The position numbers and the translations under genes were made by a program. DNA of 64,000 nt. Origin: Rhodobacter flavimaris. GTDB taxonomy: Bacteria; Pseudomonadota; Alphaproteobacteria; Rhodobacterales; Rhodobacteraceae. The notes under the pieces were generated by a model. It was not told the origin of the DNA and did not search any database. It saw only the letters and a list, made by a program, of their open reading frames with translations. The DNA lies in the NCBI RefSeq assembly GCF_021378075.1, contig NZ_JAJUOS010000001.1, positions 434,001 to 498,000 of the forward strand, written 5' to 3'. Position 1 is the first letter of the stretch. Every line of letters starts with the position of its first letter. Positions 9,267 to 17,784 of the stretch are shown here, piece after piece.

Positions 9267-9397
9267 ATTTCACCGCTTAGATCACGCAACTGTGGTTGTC
9301 CAAGCGGGTCTTTCAGCCGCCAGAGGCGCATTTCGTCCCTGACTTGCTAGGCCCGGCATGGTAAGAGGCGCGCAATTCCTAACGGATGGAAAGAACA

Positions 9398-10021
9398 ATG
9401 ACCGAGCTGAAATCCTCCCTCCTCATCGCCCTCGCGCTTGGGCTCGCGGCAGCAACTGCACAGGCGCAGGAAACGACCGCTCCCGCCACCGATGCGCCCG
9501 CAGCTGAGGCCCCCGTGGCGACTACCGAAGCCGCGCCGGAAGCGCCTGCGGCCGATGGCCCCGGCACGACCTATGTCGCCGAAACCCATGGCGACTGGAC
9601 GATCCAGTGCGTGCGCACCGAAGAGGGCAACGATCCCTGCCAGATGTATCAGCTTCTGAAGGACGAAAAGGGCAACAGTGTTGCCGATATCGCCATGGTT
9701 GCCCTGCCCAAGGGTGGCAAGGCCGTCGCCGGTGCCACCATCGTCACACCGCTCGAGACGATGCTGACCCAGAACATCTCGATCTCGGTCGATACCGCCG
9801 AGCCGCGGTATTACCCGTTCACCTTCTGCGCTCAGATGGGTTGCGTGGGCCGCATTGGCCTGACCGAGGAAGAACTGGCGGCCTACAAGAAGGGCAAGCA
9901 GCTTCAGATGACCATCGTTCCGATGGCCGCGCCGGACAAGAAAGTGCAACTCGCGATTTCGCTCAAGGGCTTTACTGCCGCTTACGAAACCGTCGAGAAG
10001 GCGAATGCCGACAATCTTTGA
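9398..10021 (+). CDS. IalB-like (invasion-associated locus B) periplasmic protein
   Basis: 207 residues. The signal peptide is MTELKSSLLIALALGLAAATAQA, followed by an Ala/Pro/Glu-rich linker (residues ~25-60) and the IalB domain: YVAETHGDWTIQCVRTEEG, then four cysteines in pairs (QC..DPCQMYQ and FCAQMGCVGR) expected to form disulfides. IalB-family proteins are periplasmic or envelope proteins of alphaproteobacteria; the name comes from Bartonella invasion and does not imply virulence here. The start at 9398 follows GGAAAG; an in-frame ATG at 9386 would put that purine tract inside the gene. A strong terminator follows. Confidence 0.85.
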   Translation: MTELKSSLLIALALGLAAATAQAQETTAPATDAPAAEAPVATTEAAPEAPAADGPGTTYVAETHGDWTIQCVRTEEGNDPCQMYQLLKDEKGNSVADIAMVALPKGGKAVAGATIVTPLETMLTQNISISVDTAEPRYYPFTFCAQMGCVGRIGLTEEELAAYKKGKQLQMTIVPMAAPDKKVQLAISLKGFTAAYETVEKANADNL

Positions 10022-10049
10022 TCGGGGTTTGCAGTTCCGCAACTGAACG

Positions 10050-10080
10050 ACAAACGCCGCCCCTCGGGGCGGCGTTTTCA
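10050..10080. terminator. bidirectional terminator between ialB-like gene and ketosynthase
   Basis: GCCGCCCC-TC-GGGGCGGC, preceded by AAAC and followed by GTTTTC, lies between the two convergent genes and reaches the stop codon of the minus-strand ketosynthase. Confidence 0.8.
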
Positions 10081-11289
10081 TGAGACCTTCGTGAGCGCGA
10101 GAACCGCGTTCAGCCCGCCGAAAGCGAAGGCGTTCGAAAGCGTCGCCTGAACGGGCACCTGACGCGCGGAATTGGGCACGATGTCCAGCGCACAATCCGC
10201 GTCGGCCTGCACATGGTTGATCGTTGGCGCGATGACCCCGTCGCGCAGCGCCATAAGGCAGGCCAGCAGCTCAACCGCGCCGGTGCCGCCGATGCAATGG
10301 CCGTGCATGGCCTTGGTCGAGGACACCATGACCCGCTCGGCCGCGATCCCAAAGGCCGCATGGATCGCCGCGCATTCCGTGCGGTCGTTCGCAGAGGTTC
10401 CGGTGCCATGCGCATTGATATAGCCGATTTCGTCTGCGGCCAGCCCGGCATCCGCCAAGGCGCCGCTGATCGCGCGCGCAGCCCCTTCGACCGAGGGCGC
10501 CACGATATCGCCCGCATCCGAGGTCATCGCGAAGCCGCGCACCTCGGCCAAAATCTCGGCCCCGCGCGCCGAGGCGCTCTCGTAGCTTTCCAGCACGAAG
10601 ACACCTGCGCCCTCGCCTTGCACCATCCCGTTGCGCGTCGCGCAGAATGGCCGGCAGCCATCGGGGGACATGACGCGCAGGCCTTCCCAGGCCTTCAACC
10701 CGCCGAAATTCAGCATCGATTCCGAGCCGCCTGCCAGCATCCCGTCGACCATGCCCGCACGGATCATCTGGAACGCAAGGCCGATGGCGTGGTTCGAACT
10801 TGCGCAAGCCGTGGCAACCGAGAAGGACGGGCCCATCAGCCCCCATTCCATCGACAGATGCGAGGCCGCCGCGTTGTTCATCAGGCGCGGAACGGTCAGC
10901 GGATGCACACGGTTCTTACCCTCGGCAAAGACCGCGCGGAAAGCGTCATTGACGGTCGAGTTGCCGCCGCCCGCAGTGCCCATCACCGCGCCCCAACGCT
11001 CGGGCACACTGGGCGATTTGCCCAGACCGGCCTGCGCCATCGCCTCGCGCGCGGCGACCAGCGCGAATTGCGCGAAAGGGTCAAGCAGCGTCAGCTGCGA
11101 GCGCTCGAAATGCGCCTCGGGCGTCCAGCCGCGCACCTGCGCGCCAATCCGCACGCTCAGCCGCTCGACATCCGGAAAATCCAGAGGGCCGATCCCGCAG
11201 CGGCCCTCTGCAAAGGCTTTCAGGGTGCCCGGAACGTCCTGCGCCAGCGCATTGACGGTGCCCGCACCCGTGATGACGACACGCCGCAT
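10078..11289 (-). CDS. beta-ketoacyl-ACP synthase (KAS I/II, FabF-like)
   Basis: 403-residue condensing enzyme. The Cys-His-His triad is visible: ATACASSNHA (nucleophile Cys about residue 165), NAHGTGTSANDRTE and KAMHGHCIGGTGAVE. It elongates acyl-ACP with malonyl-ACP. It sits directly downstream of a dedicated acyl carrier protein (2-nt gap) and lpxD on the same strand, so it is probably not the housekeeping FabF but a specialised ketosynthase that makes acyl chains for lipid A or another envelope lipid. NodE-like condensing enzymes have the same architecture. Substrate length cannot be read from sequence. Confidence 0.87.
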   Translation of the reverse strand: MRRVVITGAGTVNALAQDVPGTLKAFAEGRCGIGPLDFPDVERLSVRIGAQVRGWTPEAHFERSQLTLLDPFAQFALVAAREAMAQAGLGKSPSVPERWGAVMGTAGGGNSTVNDAFRAVFAEGKNRVHPLTVPRLMNNAAASHLSMEWGLMGPSFSVATACASSNHAIGLAFQMIRAGMVDGMLAGGSESMLNFGGLKAWEGLRVMSPDGCRPFCATRNGMVQGEGAGVFVLESYESASARGAEILAEVRGFAMTSDAGDIVAPSVEGAARAISGALADAGLAADEIGYINAHGTGTSANDRTECAAIHAAFGIAAERVMVSSTKAMHGHCIGGTGAVELLACLMALRDGVIAPTINHVQADADCALDIVPNSARQVPVQATLSNAFAFGGLNAVLALTKVS

Positions 11290-11291
11290 TC

Positions 11292-11567
11292 TCAGGCGGC
11301 CGCGGGCGCTTGCCCCGCGATCATCCGCTCGACTGCGCGCACGATGGCGCCAACAGAGGAGATATCGAAATGCGACTGGCTCGGCTCATTCGCATTGAAG
11401 GGAACCGAGATGTCGAAGGCCTCCTCGATGGCAAAGATCACTTCGACCAGGCCGAGGCTGTCCAGCCCAAGCTCGTCAAGGGTCATGTCGGGATGAACGG
11501 CGGCGGGCTCGAGAATCGCTTCACGGGCGATGATGGAGATGATCTGGTCTTGCACGTCGGGCCTCAT
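11292..11567 (-). CDS. specialised acyl carrier protein
   Basis: 91 residues with the phosphopantetheine attachment motif LGLDSLGLVE (Ser about residue 36) inside an acidic four-helix ACP-like sequence, ending in an Ala/Pro tail. It is not the housekeeping AcpP: it lies between lpxD (8-nt gap, SD within the lpxD end) and a ketosynthase gene. By analogy to AcpXL-type carriers in alphaproteobacteria it probably holds an acyl chain destined for the envelope; this role is inferred from context. Confidence 0.85.
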   Translation of the reverse strand: MRPDVQDQIISIIAREAILEPAAVHPDMTLDELGLDSLGLVEVIFAIEEAFDISVPFNANEPSQSHFDISSVGAIVRAVERMIAGQAPAAA

Positions 11568-11575
11568 CTATGGGG

Positions 11576-12676
11576 TTACTCCGCGCTCCCCTTTTGGGCC
11601 AATTTTGTAACAGTTTCCCGAAGCTCGGAGACTTGTGCAAACAATCGCGACAGGCGGCGAATGTTTTTCCACGCTTCGACGTGGGTATCCATCTTGATCG
11701 CGGGGTAACCTAGCAACACGCGCCCGGCAGGTGCGTTCGACATGATCTTGGTGGCGCCGCCTGCGATCACGTCGTCGCCCACGAAGATATTGTCCGACAC
11801 GCCGCATTGGCCGCCCAGAACCACGCGGTTGCCGATCCGGGTGGACCCGGCAATGCCGACCTGACCGCACAGCAGACAATCCTCGCCCACCTGAACGTTG
11901 TGTCCGACATGCACGAGGTTATCGAGCTTGGTGCCCCGCCCGATCGAGGTCGCGCGCACCGTGCCGCGGTCGATACAGGCATTCGCGCCGATCTCGACAT
12001 CGTCGCCGATCTCGACCGTGCCGAGCGAGTGGATACGCGTCCAGCTTTGCTGGCGGATCTCCTCGCGGTGGCCCAGGGTTTCGCGGATTTCCTCGATCCC
12101 CGATTTCTCGGGGGTGACGAAGGAAAAGCCGTCCGCGCCGATCACCGCGCCGGGCTGGCAGATGAACCGATCGCCAATCACCACGCGCGCACCGATCTTG
12201 GCACCCTGAAGCACCAGCGCATCCGCCCCGATCCGCGCGCCTTCGGAGATCACCACATGCGCGGCGATTCGTGCATTCGCACCGATGCGCACACCGCGAC
12301 CGATGACCACGAAAGGCCCGATGGCGGGGTCGGCGCCGATCTCGGCGGTGGGGTCAATGACGGCGGTGGGGTGAATGCCGGGGGCGATCTCGGGGCCGGG
12401 ATCGAAGGCTTTCGACAGGCCTGCCATCGCTAACCGGGGCCGCGCCACGAAAATCGCCGCGCTCAGACCGTAGGATTGCCAGTCTGCACCCTCCCACAGG
12501 ATTGCCGCGCGCGCCTTGCCCTGCGTGATACCGGGCGCATATTTCGGGTCCATCGCAAGGGCAATCTGACGCTCGCCCGCGGCAGAGGGCTCCGACGCGC
12601 CCTCGATCGGCAACTGCAAATCGCCTTCCGCCCGGGCGTTCAGCGCCCTGGCAATGGTTTCAACGGTTTGCGCCAT
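11576..12676 (-). CDS. lpxD: UDP-3-O-acylglucosamine N-acyltransferase LpxD
   Basis: 366-residue left-handed beta-helix acyltransferase of the lipid A pathway, which moves a 3-hydroxyacyl chain from ACP to the 2-amino group of UDP-3-O-acylglucosamine. Hexapeptide repeats ([LIV]-G-x4 type) run from about residue 100 to 330, the uridine-binding N-terminal domain precedes them, and the catalytic-His segment NLVHVGHNVQVG is present. The GADGFSF segment is typical of LpxD. The neighbouring lpxA, lpxB or fabZ genes of the standard cluster are absent, so this is a separate lpxD locus, possibly a second copy with its own ACP and ketosynthase. Confidence 0.9.
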   Translation of the reverse strand: MAQTVETIARALNARAEGDLQLPIEGASEPSAAGERQIALAMDPKYAPGITQGKARAAILWEGADWQSYGLSAAIFVARPRLAMAGLSKAFDPGPEIAPGIHPTAVIDPTAEIGADPAIGPFVVIGRGVRIGANARIAAHVVISEGARIGADALVLQGAKIGARVVIGDRFICQPGAVIGADGFSFVTPEKSGIEEIRETLGHREEIRQQSWTRIHSLGTVEIGDDVEIGANACIDRGTVRATSIGRGTKLDNLVHVGHNVQVGEDCLLCGQVGIAGSTRIGNRVVLGGQCGVSDNIFVGDDVIAGGATKIMSNAPAGRVLLGYPAIKMDTHVEAWKNIRRLSRLFAQVSELRETVTKLAQKGSAE

Positions 12677-12722
12677 GAGCCGGACCTTTCGAAGCGGGCA
12701 CCTTCCTGCGCCCTACCCCGAT

Positions 12723-14333
12723 TTAATGCGCCAGCAGCTGCAATTCCACCCCGGCGTTTTCCAGCGCCGACCAAAGCGCGGCATCGCGCTCATAAATATC
12801 GCGCCGGTATTCCATCTTGCCGCGCGTGGTGGGCCATGCAGTGAAATAGACCAGATGCACGGGCACAGGCGTCTCAAGCTTGACAGTGGTTTCCGCGCCG
12901 GTGTTGAGCACCTTCTTGAAATAACCCTCGGGGTCGTCCGTCTGCGGCGCCAGCAGCGCATAGGCCAGATCGAACGGGCGCCCCACACGAATACAGCCGT
13001 GGCTATAGGCGCGCACCTCTTTCTCGAACAGCGACTTCGAGGGCGTGTCATGCAGGTAGATATTGTAGGGGTTCGGGAACAGGAACTTGACCAGCCCAAG
13101 TGCGTTGCCATCCGAGGGCGGCTGCTTCATCGCGAAGGGGAAGTTGCGCGCGTCATAGGCCGCGAAATCCACCGCCGAGCGCGGCACGGTCCGCCCGCGC
13201 GAGTCGATCAGGTTGATATGCCCCGCCGCATTCGGATTGCGCTGCATCATCGGCAGGTATTCCTTGACCGTGATCGAGCGCGGAACATGCCAGGTCGGAT
13301 TGATGACCATCATTTCCATCTTGTCCGAGAACTCCGGCGTGCGGCGATCCGACTGGTTCTGCCCGACGACGGTTACGGATTCGAAGGTCTGCTTGCCGTG
13401 ATCGAAGATCCGCACCGAGAAATCGGCGATATTCACCCAGACATGGCGCGCCCCAAGATCAAGGCCGTTCATCCAGCGCAGCCGCTCCATCGCGACGAGG
13501 ATGGATTGCATCCGCTCTTCGGGCGCGCGGTTGATTTCCTTGAGCGTGCTTTCCCCCGCAACACCGTCCGCCGTCATGCCCAGATCGAACTGGTATTGCT
13601 GGACGGCCTTCTGAACCTCGGCGTCATAGACCGCCGTGGCCGAGCGCCCGAGGTATCCCATCGCCTGCAAGCGGTCGCGCAGCGCGACGACTGCGGGGCC
13701 GTCATCCCCGGGGTGCAGCACCTTGACAGGCACGGTCGCGCCCCAGCCACCGCGCGCGATCTGCGCCTGCAAATCGAGCCGCGCCTTGATCAGTTGGGCA
13801 TATTGCGGTGCGCGCGGCGCAAGGCTGCGCATATAGGCCATCGGCTCGTCCGACGCCGCCGCCAATCCTTGCAGCAAGACCAGCCCGTCGCGCCGGGGAA
13901 TTTCGCGCACGATCCCGGAATCGATCTTCTTTGGCTCCAGCACACCGTTGGAGACGTCATGCGCATAGGTCAGGAAGGCGCGCGACATCGCGACCTCCAG
14001 CATCCCGCGCTCGCGCTCAGATCGCAGGGCGGCGAATTGGGCACGCAGCCCCTCGGCATCATACCGCCCGGCGGGAAGGCCATGCGCCGCCGCCATATCA
14101 AGAGCCCCAAGCAGCGCCGCGCGGCGGGCCGCATCGCCCGCGCCGGTCCAGATCGGCTCATAGTTGCGCTGCGCGTAGAAGGCCGAAAGCGCGGCATCGG
14201 TCGAGGACACCTCGGCAATTGCCTGGGCATAGCCCGAGATCATCTGCGCCTCGGCCCGCGGTGCGCACAAGCCCACGGTCAAGGTCGCAACCATGATCGC
14301 AGTGGAAAGACGCATACCAATAACCGACGACAT
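12723..14333 (-). CDS. L,D-transpeptidase (YcbB/LdtD-like)
   Basis: 536-residue periplasmic enzyme forming 3-3 cross-links in peptidoglycan. The signal peptide is MSSVIGMRLSTAIMVATLTVGL ending APRAEA. Next come a YcbB-type N-terminal scaffold, a peptidoglycan-binding-like segment (GDDGPAVVALRDRLQAMGY), and a YkuD catalytic domain with SHGCIRVGRP, whose Cys is the nucleophile. Start at 14333 follows GGGG. It is divergent from the DUF882 gene, an arrangement seen with ycbB-ycbK. Whether it cross-links peptidoglycan or anchors envelope proteins cannot be decided from sequence. Confidence 0.88.
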   Translation of the reverse strand: MSSVIGMRLSTAIMVATLTVGLCAPRAEAQMISGYAQAIAEVSSTDAALSAFYAQRNYEPIWTGAGDAARRAALLGALDMAAAHGLPAGRYDAEGLRAQFAALRSERERGMLEVAMSRAFLTYAHDVSNGVLEPKKIDSGIVREIPRRDGLVLLQGLAAASDEPMAYMRSLAPRAPQYAQLIKARLDLQAQIARGGWGATVPVKVLHPGDDGPAVVALRDRLQAMGYLGRSATAVYDAEVQKAVQQYQFDLGMTADGVAGESTLKEINRAPEERMQSILVAMERLRWMNGLDLGARHVWVNIADFSVRIFDHGKQTFESVTVVGQNQSDRRTPEFSDKMEMMVINPTWHVPRSITVKEYLPMMQRNPNAAGHINLIDSRGRTVPRSAVDFAAYDARNFPFAMKQPPSDGNALGLVKFLFPNPYNIYLHDTPSKSLFEKEVRAYSHGCIRVGRPFDLAYALLAPQTDDPEGYFKKVLNTGAETTVKLETPVPVHLVYFTAWPTTRGKMEYRRDIYERDAALWSALENAGVELQLLAH

Positions 14334-14636
14334 CAGAACCCCGAAAAAGAATGAACTCCCGTAAAAAACAAGGTTCAAACAAAAGGCCGGGACTGTCCAG
14401 ACCGCCCGCCCTGAACCTGGCCCTGCCACGTTTTTCCGCAGTCAAACCGATGCAGCCGCGCCACAGCGCGCGAGTTGCGCAAAAAACCGCCGAAACCTCA
14501 CAATCGCTCACAAAACCGCGAAATGAGCTGTTGGAAGGTGACATATGTCATGGCATAACACTGTCATCGTTTGAGAATTAATAATTACGCACGGCCGAGA
14601 TAACGGCACAGCGAAGAGGCAGGACAGGCGAACGAT
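14334..14636. promoter_or_regulatory. divergent promoter region with perfect 12-bp palindrome
   Basis: This 303-bp intergenic region separates the L,D-transpeptidase from the DUF882 gene. It holds the perfect palindrome TGACATATGTCA (14539-14550), about 90 bp from the DUF882 start, and an AT-rich GAGAATTAATAATTACG segment (14573-14589). The palindrome is a plausible operator shared by both genes; its regulator is unknown. Confidence 0.4.
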
Positions 14637-15197
14637 ATGACTATGATGACGACGACCCGGCGTGGGCTCCTTGGGGTCTTTGCGGCGACGATGGTTACGG
14701 CCGCCCCTACGATGAGCAACGCCTTCGGAATCCTCCGTGGTGCGGGCGATGTGCGCCGCATCCGCATGTACTCGGGCCGGACTGGTGAAAGCGTCGATAC
14801 CGTCTATTGGATCGAGGGCGAGTACATCAAGGAAGCCCTCAAAGAGATCAACCACTTCATGCGCGACTGGCGCACGAATGACGCGACCGTCATCGACCCC
14901 CGCACCATCGACATCGCTGCCGCCTCGCATCGCCTGATGGACGTGAGCGAACCCTACATGATGCTGTCGGGCTACCGCTCGCCCAAGACCAACGCGATGC
15001 TGCGTTCGAAGTCGAAGGGCGTTGCCAAGAACTCGCTGCACATGAAGGGCATGGCCGCCGACCTGCGCCTCAAGTCGCGCTCGGTGCCGCAGATGTATGC
15101 GGCCGCTGCCGCGTGCCACGCTGGCGGCGTGGGCAAATACACCCGCTCGAACTTCGTGCATATGGATTGCGGCCCGGTCCGTACCTGGGGCGGCTGA
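14637..15197 (+). CDS. DUF882 (YcbK-like) peptidase M15-type protein, Tat-exported
   Basis: 186 residues. The N-terminus TTTRRGLLGVFAATMVTAAP is a twin-arginine signal with a hydrophobic core. The mature domain has the DUF882/peptidase_M15 pattern: SGYRSPKTNAML, then SLHMKGMAADLR (His/Asp zinc-ligand motif) and NFVHMDCGPVRTW near the end. Family members are expected to be zinc-dependent peptidoglycan peptidases or binders in the periplasm. The Tat signal suggests export folded, possibly with metal loaded. It is divergent from an L,D-transpeptidase, fitting joint action in wall remodelling. Confidence 0.87.
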   Translation: MTMMTTTRRGLLGVFAATMVTAAPTMSNAFGILRGAGDVRRIRMYSGRTGESVDTVYWIEGEYIKEALKEINHFMRDWRTNDATVIDPRTIDIAAASHRLMDVSEPYMMLSGYRSPKTNAMLRSKSKGVAKNSLHMKGMAADLRLKSRSVPQMYAAAAACHAGGVGKYTRSNFVHMDCGPVRTWGG

Positions 15198-15224
15198 TCC
15201 GACCCAACCCTGTCCAAGGAAACC

Positions 15225-15250
15225 AGCGCCGCATTCGCGGCGCTTTTTCT
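15225..15250 (+). terminator. terminator of the DUF882 gene
   Basis: GCGCCGC-ATTC-GCGGCGC followed by TTTTTCTTT, 27 bp after the stop codon. Confidence 0.9.
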
Positions 15251-15311
15251 TTGCGCGAACAAATGTAAACCTCGGCACCAGAGGCGCCGGGGTCAATGGT
15301 CGGTTCAGGGA

Positions 15312-15962
15312 TCAGTCCTTGAGCAGCCCCTTCTGTGCCAGATAGGCCTCGGCCTCCGGCGTCAGGTCAACGCGGTCATAACCGGTCAGCATCGGGCGGA
15401 CATGCTCGCGGAAGCCGTGGCCGATGGTCAGCAGGTAAACATGCGCCACGACGAAGGCCGCGATGGCAAAAGCCGCCAGGACATGAATGTTCGCCACCAG
15501 CCCAAGCCAGAACGCCTGAGCATCATTCGCGCCCCAGAGGTTATAGCTCAGATACAGCAGCCCCGAGATCCAGATCGCCGGGAACAGTGCCATCTTCAGC
15601 GCGAAATAGGCCAGCGCTTGAAGCGGGTTGTGACGACGGTCGAAGGTCTTGTGGTAAGGGTGCTCCTCGCCCTTAAAGACGCCAAAGGCATAGAAGCGCG
15701 CGACCTTCACCATCCCGGTCAGGCGCGGGATGAACTGCCGCCAGCCGCCCGTGGTGAACAGCCAGAAGGTGGCGAAGGCCCACAGCAACAGCAGCGCAAG
15801 CGCCACCAGCGTGTGCACCGTCACCGCAAGGCCGAAGGGACCCAACTGGTGCAGCCCAAGCATCCGCGCGCCGGTGAAGAACAGCAGCATGATCGAGACC
15901 ACCTGCGACCAGTGCCAGATCCGGTTGAAGCGGGTGTAAACCTTGACGAAATGCTCAGCCAT
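15312..15962 (-). CDS. di-haem cytochrome b-type membrane subunit of the octaheme cytochrome system
   Basis: 216-residue integral membrane protein with about four hydrophobic helices. NRIWHWSQVVSIMLLFFTG and VTVHTLVALALLLLWAF carry His residues typical of haem-b ligands, and further His lie in NIHVLAAFAIAAFVVAHVYLL. This is the cytochrome b561/formate dehydrogenase gamma fold. The start at 15962 follows AAGGGAGGGC and overlaps the end of the octaheme cytochrome gene by 8 bp, so the two are translationally coupled. It most likely links the quinone pool to the periplasmic octaheme protein; electron direction is not evident. Confidence 0.85.
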   Translation of the reverse strand: MAEHFVKVYTRFNRIWHWSQVVSIMLLFFTGARMLGLHQLGPFGLAVTVHTLVALALLLLWAFATFWLFTTGGWRQFIPRLTGMVKVARFYAFGVFKGEEHPYHKTFDRRHNPLQALAYFALKMALFPAIWISGLLYLSYNLWGANDAQAFWLGLVANIHVLAAFAIAAFVVAHVYLLTIGHGFREHVRPMLTGYDRVDLTPEAEAYLAQKGLLKD

Positions 15963-17658
15963 GATGCCCTCCCTTGCGACCGAACAGGCGCAGCACCCCA
16001 TGACCGGCAACGCCAAGCAAGGCCATCAGGAATACCACCAGCCCAAGCTTGCCGCCGATCCCGATACCGCCACCGGGGACGTAGATGCCCGCGACATTGG
16101 CCATTCGGCCATTCTCGGCGTGGCAGCTGTCGCATTTCAGCGCGTCATCCTTGGGCGCCACCATATGGGTGATCGGCCAGTACATGTAAGTTTCGACGAA
16201 ATCGAACTTGCCCGAGTATTCCAACCCGACATAGTCCATCGCGAATTTCAGCGATTTCTCCCAGTCGAAGTGGGACCACAGCGCCGCCCCGTCACCCGGA
16301 CCGTAAACGTGGTTGTACAGCAGCACGTTACGCTCGGTGTCATAGGCCTGCTTGCCGCCCATCCGCTTGAACGGGAAGATGCGCGCATCTTTATCCCCCG
16401 GCTCGCCGCCGATCGCGTTAATCTCGACGATCTGCGTGGGGTTGATCTGCGTTTCGGGCAGGGTGTAGCTCATCACACCATTCGACCAGGCGTAGTAAGG
16501 CACCACGTTCTCGGCCCATTGGAAATCGCCCTTGGTCGAAAGGTAGGTGTGCAGATGCTTGCCGTCCGACTGGATGAAGTTCTCTTCGCCATAAGACTTG
16601 CCCTCTTTGAGCTTGCCCGCCGTGGACCAGTCCCACCAGGTCTTGGTGGCAACGCCGCCGCGCGCGAACTCGGGGATATGGCAGGTCTGACAGGCGACCC
16701 GGTCGGTGTGGTCGTTCAGCTTGAGCGCAAGCACCGGGTTCGGCCCCGTGTGCGGCGCGTCAGAGTGGCACGACGTACACGAGGCCACATCGCGCGCTTC
16801 GCCGGGTTTGCGCTCCGCCGCGTGGGGGTCAACCACATCGGTATTGTAGCGCGAGCCCGCCAGGACGTGCTTGTCTGAAACGTGGCAGGCCTCGCAGGTG
16901 AAGTTCGCACCGTCCTTCGACATGTGCACATCGACCGCTTTCGGAGGATCAAACAGCGCCGAGCTCAGGTCACCGTGTTTCACGTTATCGCCGCCACCGC
17001 CGTAGAAGTGGCAGTTGCCGCAGTTCTGCCGCGAGGGCTCGCCTACTGACAGCGCGGCCTTGACCAGATCGACCGGGGTCGCCTTGGCGCCCGTGATCGT
17101 CTTGGAGCCGTCCTTGACCGGCTCTAGCGGCGGGTTGCCCGCAAGGTTGTCCTGCTTGGCGTACTGCCCCGAGGTATCGTGGCACACGAGGCAGTCGACC
17201 TTGGTCGGATCGTCCGGCATCGGCTGGCGCACATCGACCCAGTCATAGCCCGTGTGGCACGAGGTGCAGCGCGTCTCGTTCGAGGCGACGTTGCCGCAAA
17301 ATGCGTTCAGCTCCTTGGCCTTACCCAGAACCTGCCCGGTCGCGGGGTTTTCATATTCCCATTTCCAGTGAACCGAGTGCATCACCTGATTGCTGGCCTC
17401 GGTATGGCAGCTCAGACAGGCGGCGGTCACTTCGGGGCCGGATGCGAACGGGCCCTTGAGGATCTCGAATTTGGTGTGATCGGCGGTGAGTTCCTTCACC
17501 GGATCGCTCATATGCGCAGCCAGCGCGCCTGGTGCAGGGCGCGATTGCGCCCCCACCTCGGTCTCGTTCGTGGCGGGGCTTTCCTGCGCAAGCGCGGCCC
17601 CTGCCCCCAGAACGACCGCCGAGACGAGCACAGCCGTTCGCATGAATGCGTGTTTCAT
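15955..17658 (-). CDS. octaheme c-type cytochrome, tetrathionate reductase (OTR) family
   Basis: 567-residue exported multihaem protein. The signal peptide runs from MKHAF to GAGAALA. Exactly eight CxxCH motifs are present (CLSCH, CTSCH, CLVCH, CGNCH, CEACH, CTSCH, CQTCH, CDSCH). The length, the wide gap between haems 7 and 8, and a C-terminal membrane anchor (GLVVFLMALLGVAGHGVLRLF) fit the OTR-type cytochromes known from Shewanella, which reduce tetrathionate and can also reduce nitrite or hydroxylamine in vitro. The start at 17658 has GGAG upstream; a longer frame to 17766 adds sequence unlike a signal peptide. The physiological substrate is open. Confidence 0.88.
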   Translation of the reverse strand: MKHAFMRTAVLVSAVVLGAGAALAQESPATNETEVGAQSRPAPGALAAHMSDPVKELTADHTKFEILKGPFASGPEVTAACLSCHTEASNQVMHSVHWKWEYENPATGQVLGKAKELNAFCGNVASNETRCTSCHTGYDWVDVRQPMPDDPTKVDCLVCHDTSGQYAKQDNLAGNPPLEPVKDGSKTITGAKATPVDLVKAALSVGEPSRQNCGNCHFYGGGGDNVKHGDLSSALFDPPKAVDVHMSKDGANFTCEACHVSDKHVLAGSRYNTDVVDPHAAERKPGEARDVASCTSCHSDAPHTGPNPVLALKLNDHTDRVACQTCHIPEFARGGVATKTWWDWSTAGKLKEGKSYGEENFIQSDGKHLHTYLSTKGDFQWAENVVPYYAWSNGVMSYTLPETQINPTQIVEINAIGGEPGDKDARIFPFKRMGGKQAYDTERNVLLYNHVYGPGDGAALWSHFDWEKSLKFAMDYVGLEYSGKFDFVETYMYWPITHMVAPKDDALKCDSCHAENGRMANVAGIYVPGGGIGIGGKLGLVVFLMALLGVAGHGVLRLFGRKGGHHG

Positions 17659-17784
17659 CTTCGCTCCGAATACTCGCGAGATGGCCGAAAGATGCCTCCC
17701 ATATATTCGATTACGAGAATGTGAACGCCCTGCCCATGCGACAATACCGCCGCAGGGCTGAGGCATCAGGTCGCAGCCGCCGCT

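Larger units (their letters stand above)
8969..9397. other. gene-free region with two terminators and a 17-nt inverted repeat
   Basis: No credible protein gene lies in these 429 bp between the ATPase and the IalB-like gene. It holds two rho-independent terminators pointing the same way (plus strand) and a perfect 17-nt inverted repeat (9088-9104 and 9210-9226). It is read here as two tandem small-RNA genes, listed separately. Confidence 0.6.

Noticed and set aside
9232..9342. A 36-codon ORF (MEKGSACGTLFLF...) with SD-like AGGGGG directly upstream.
   Set aside because: It runs through the terminator hairpin of candidate sRNA 2 and has no protein-like pattern; the AGGGGG is better explained as part of the complementary segment.
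12654..14354. A long plus-strand frame of 566 codons opposite the L,D-transpeptidase gene.
   Set aside because: It is the antisense shadow of a GC-rich gene; the minus strand has a signal peptide and the SHGC catalytic motif.
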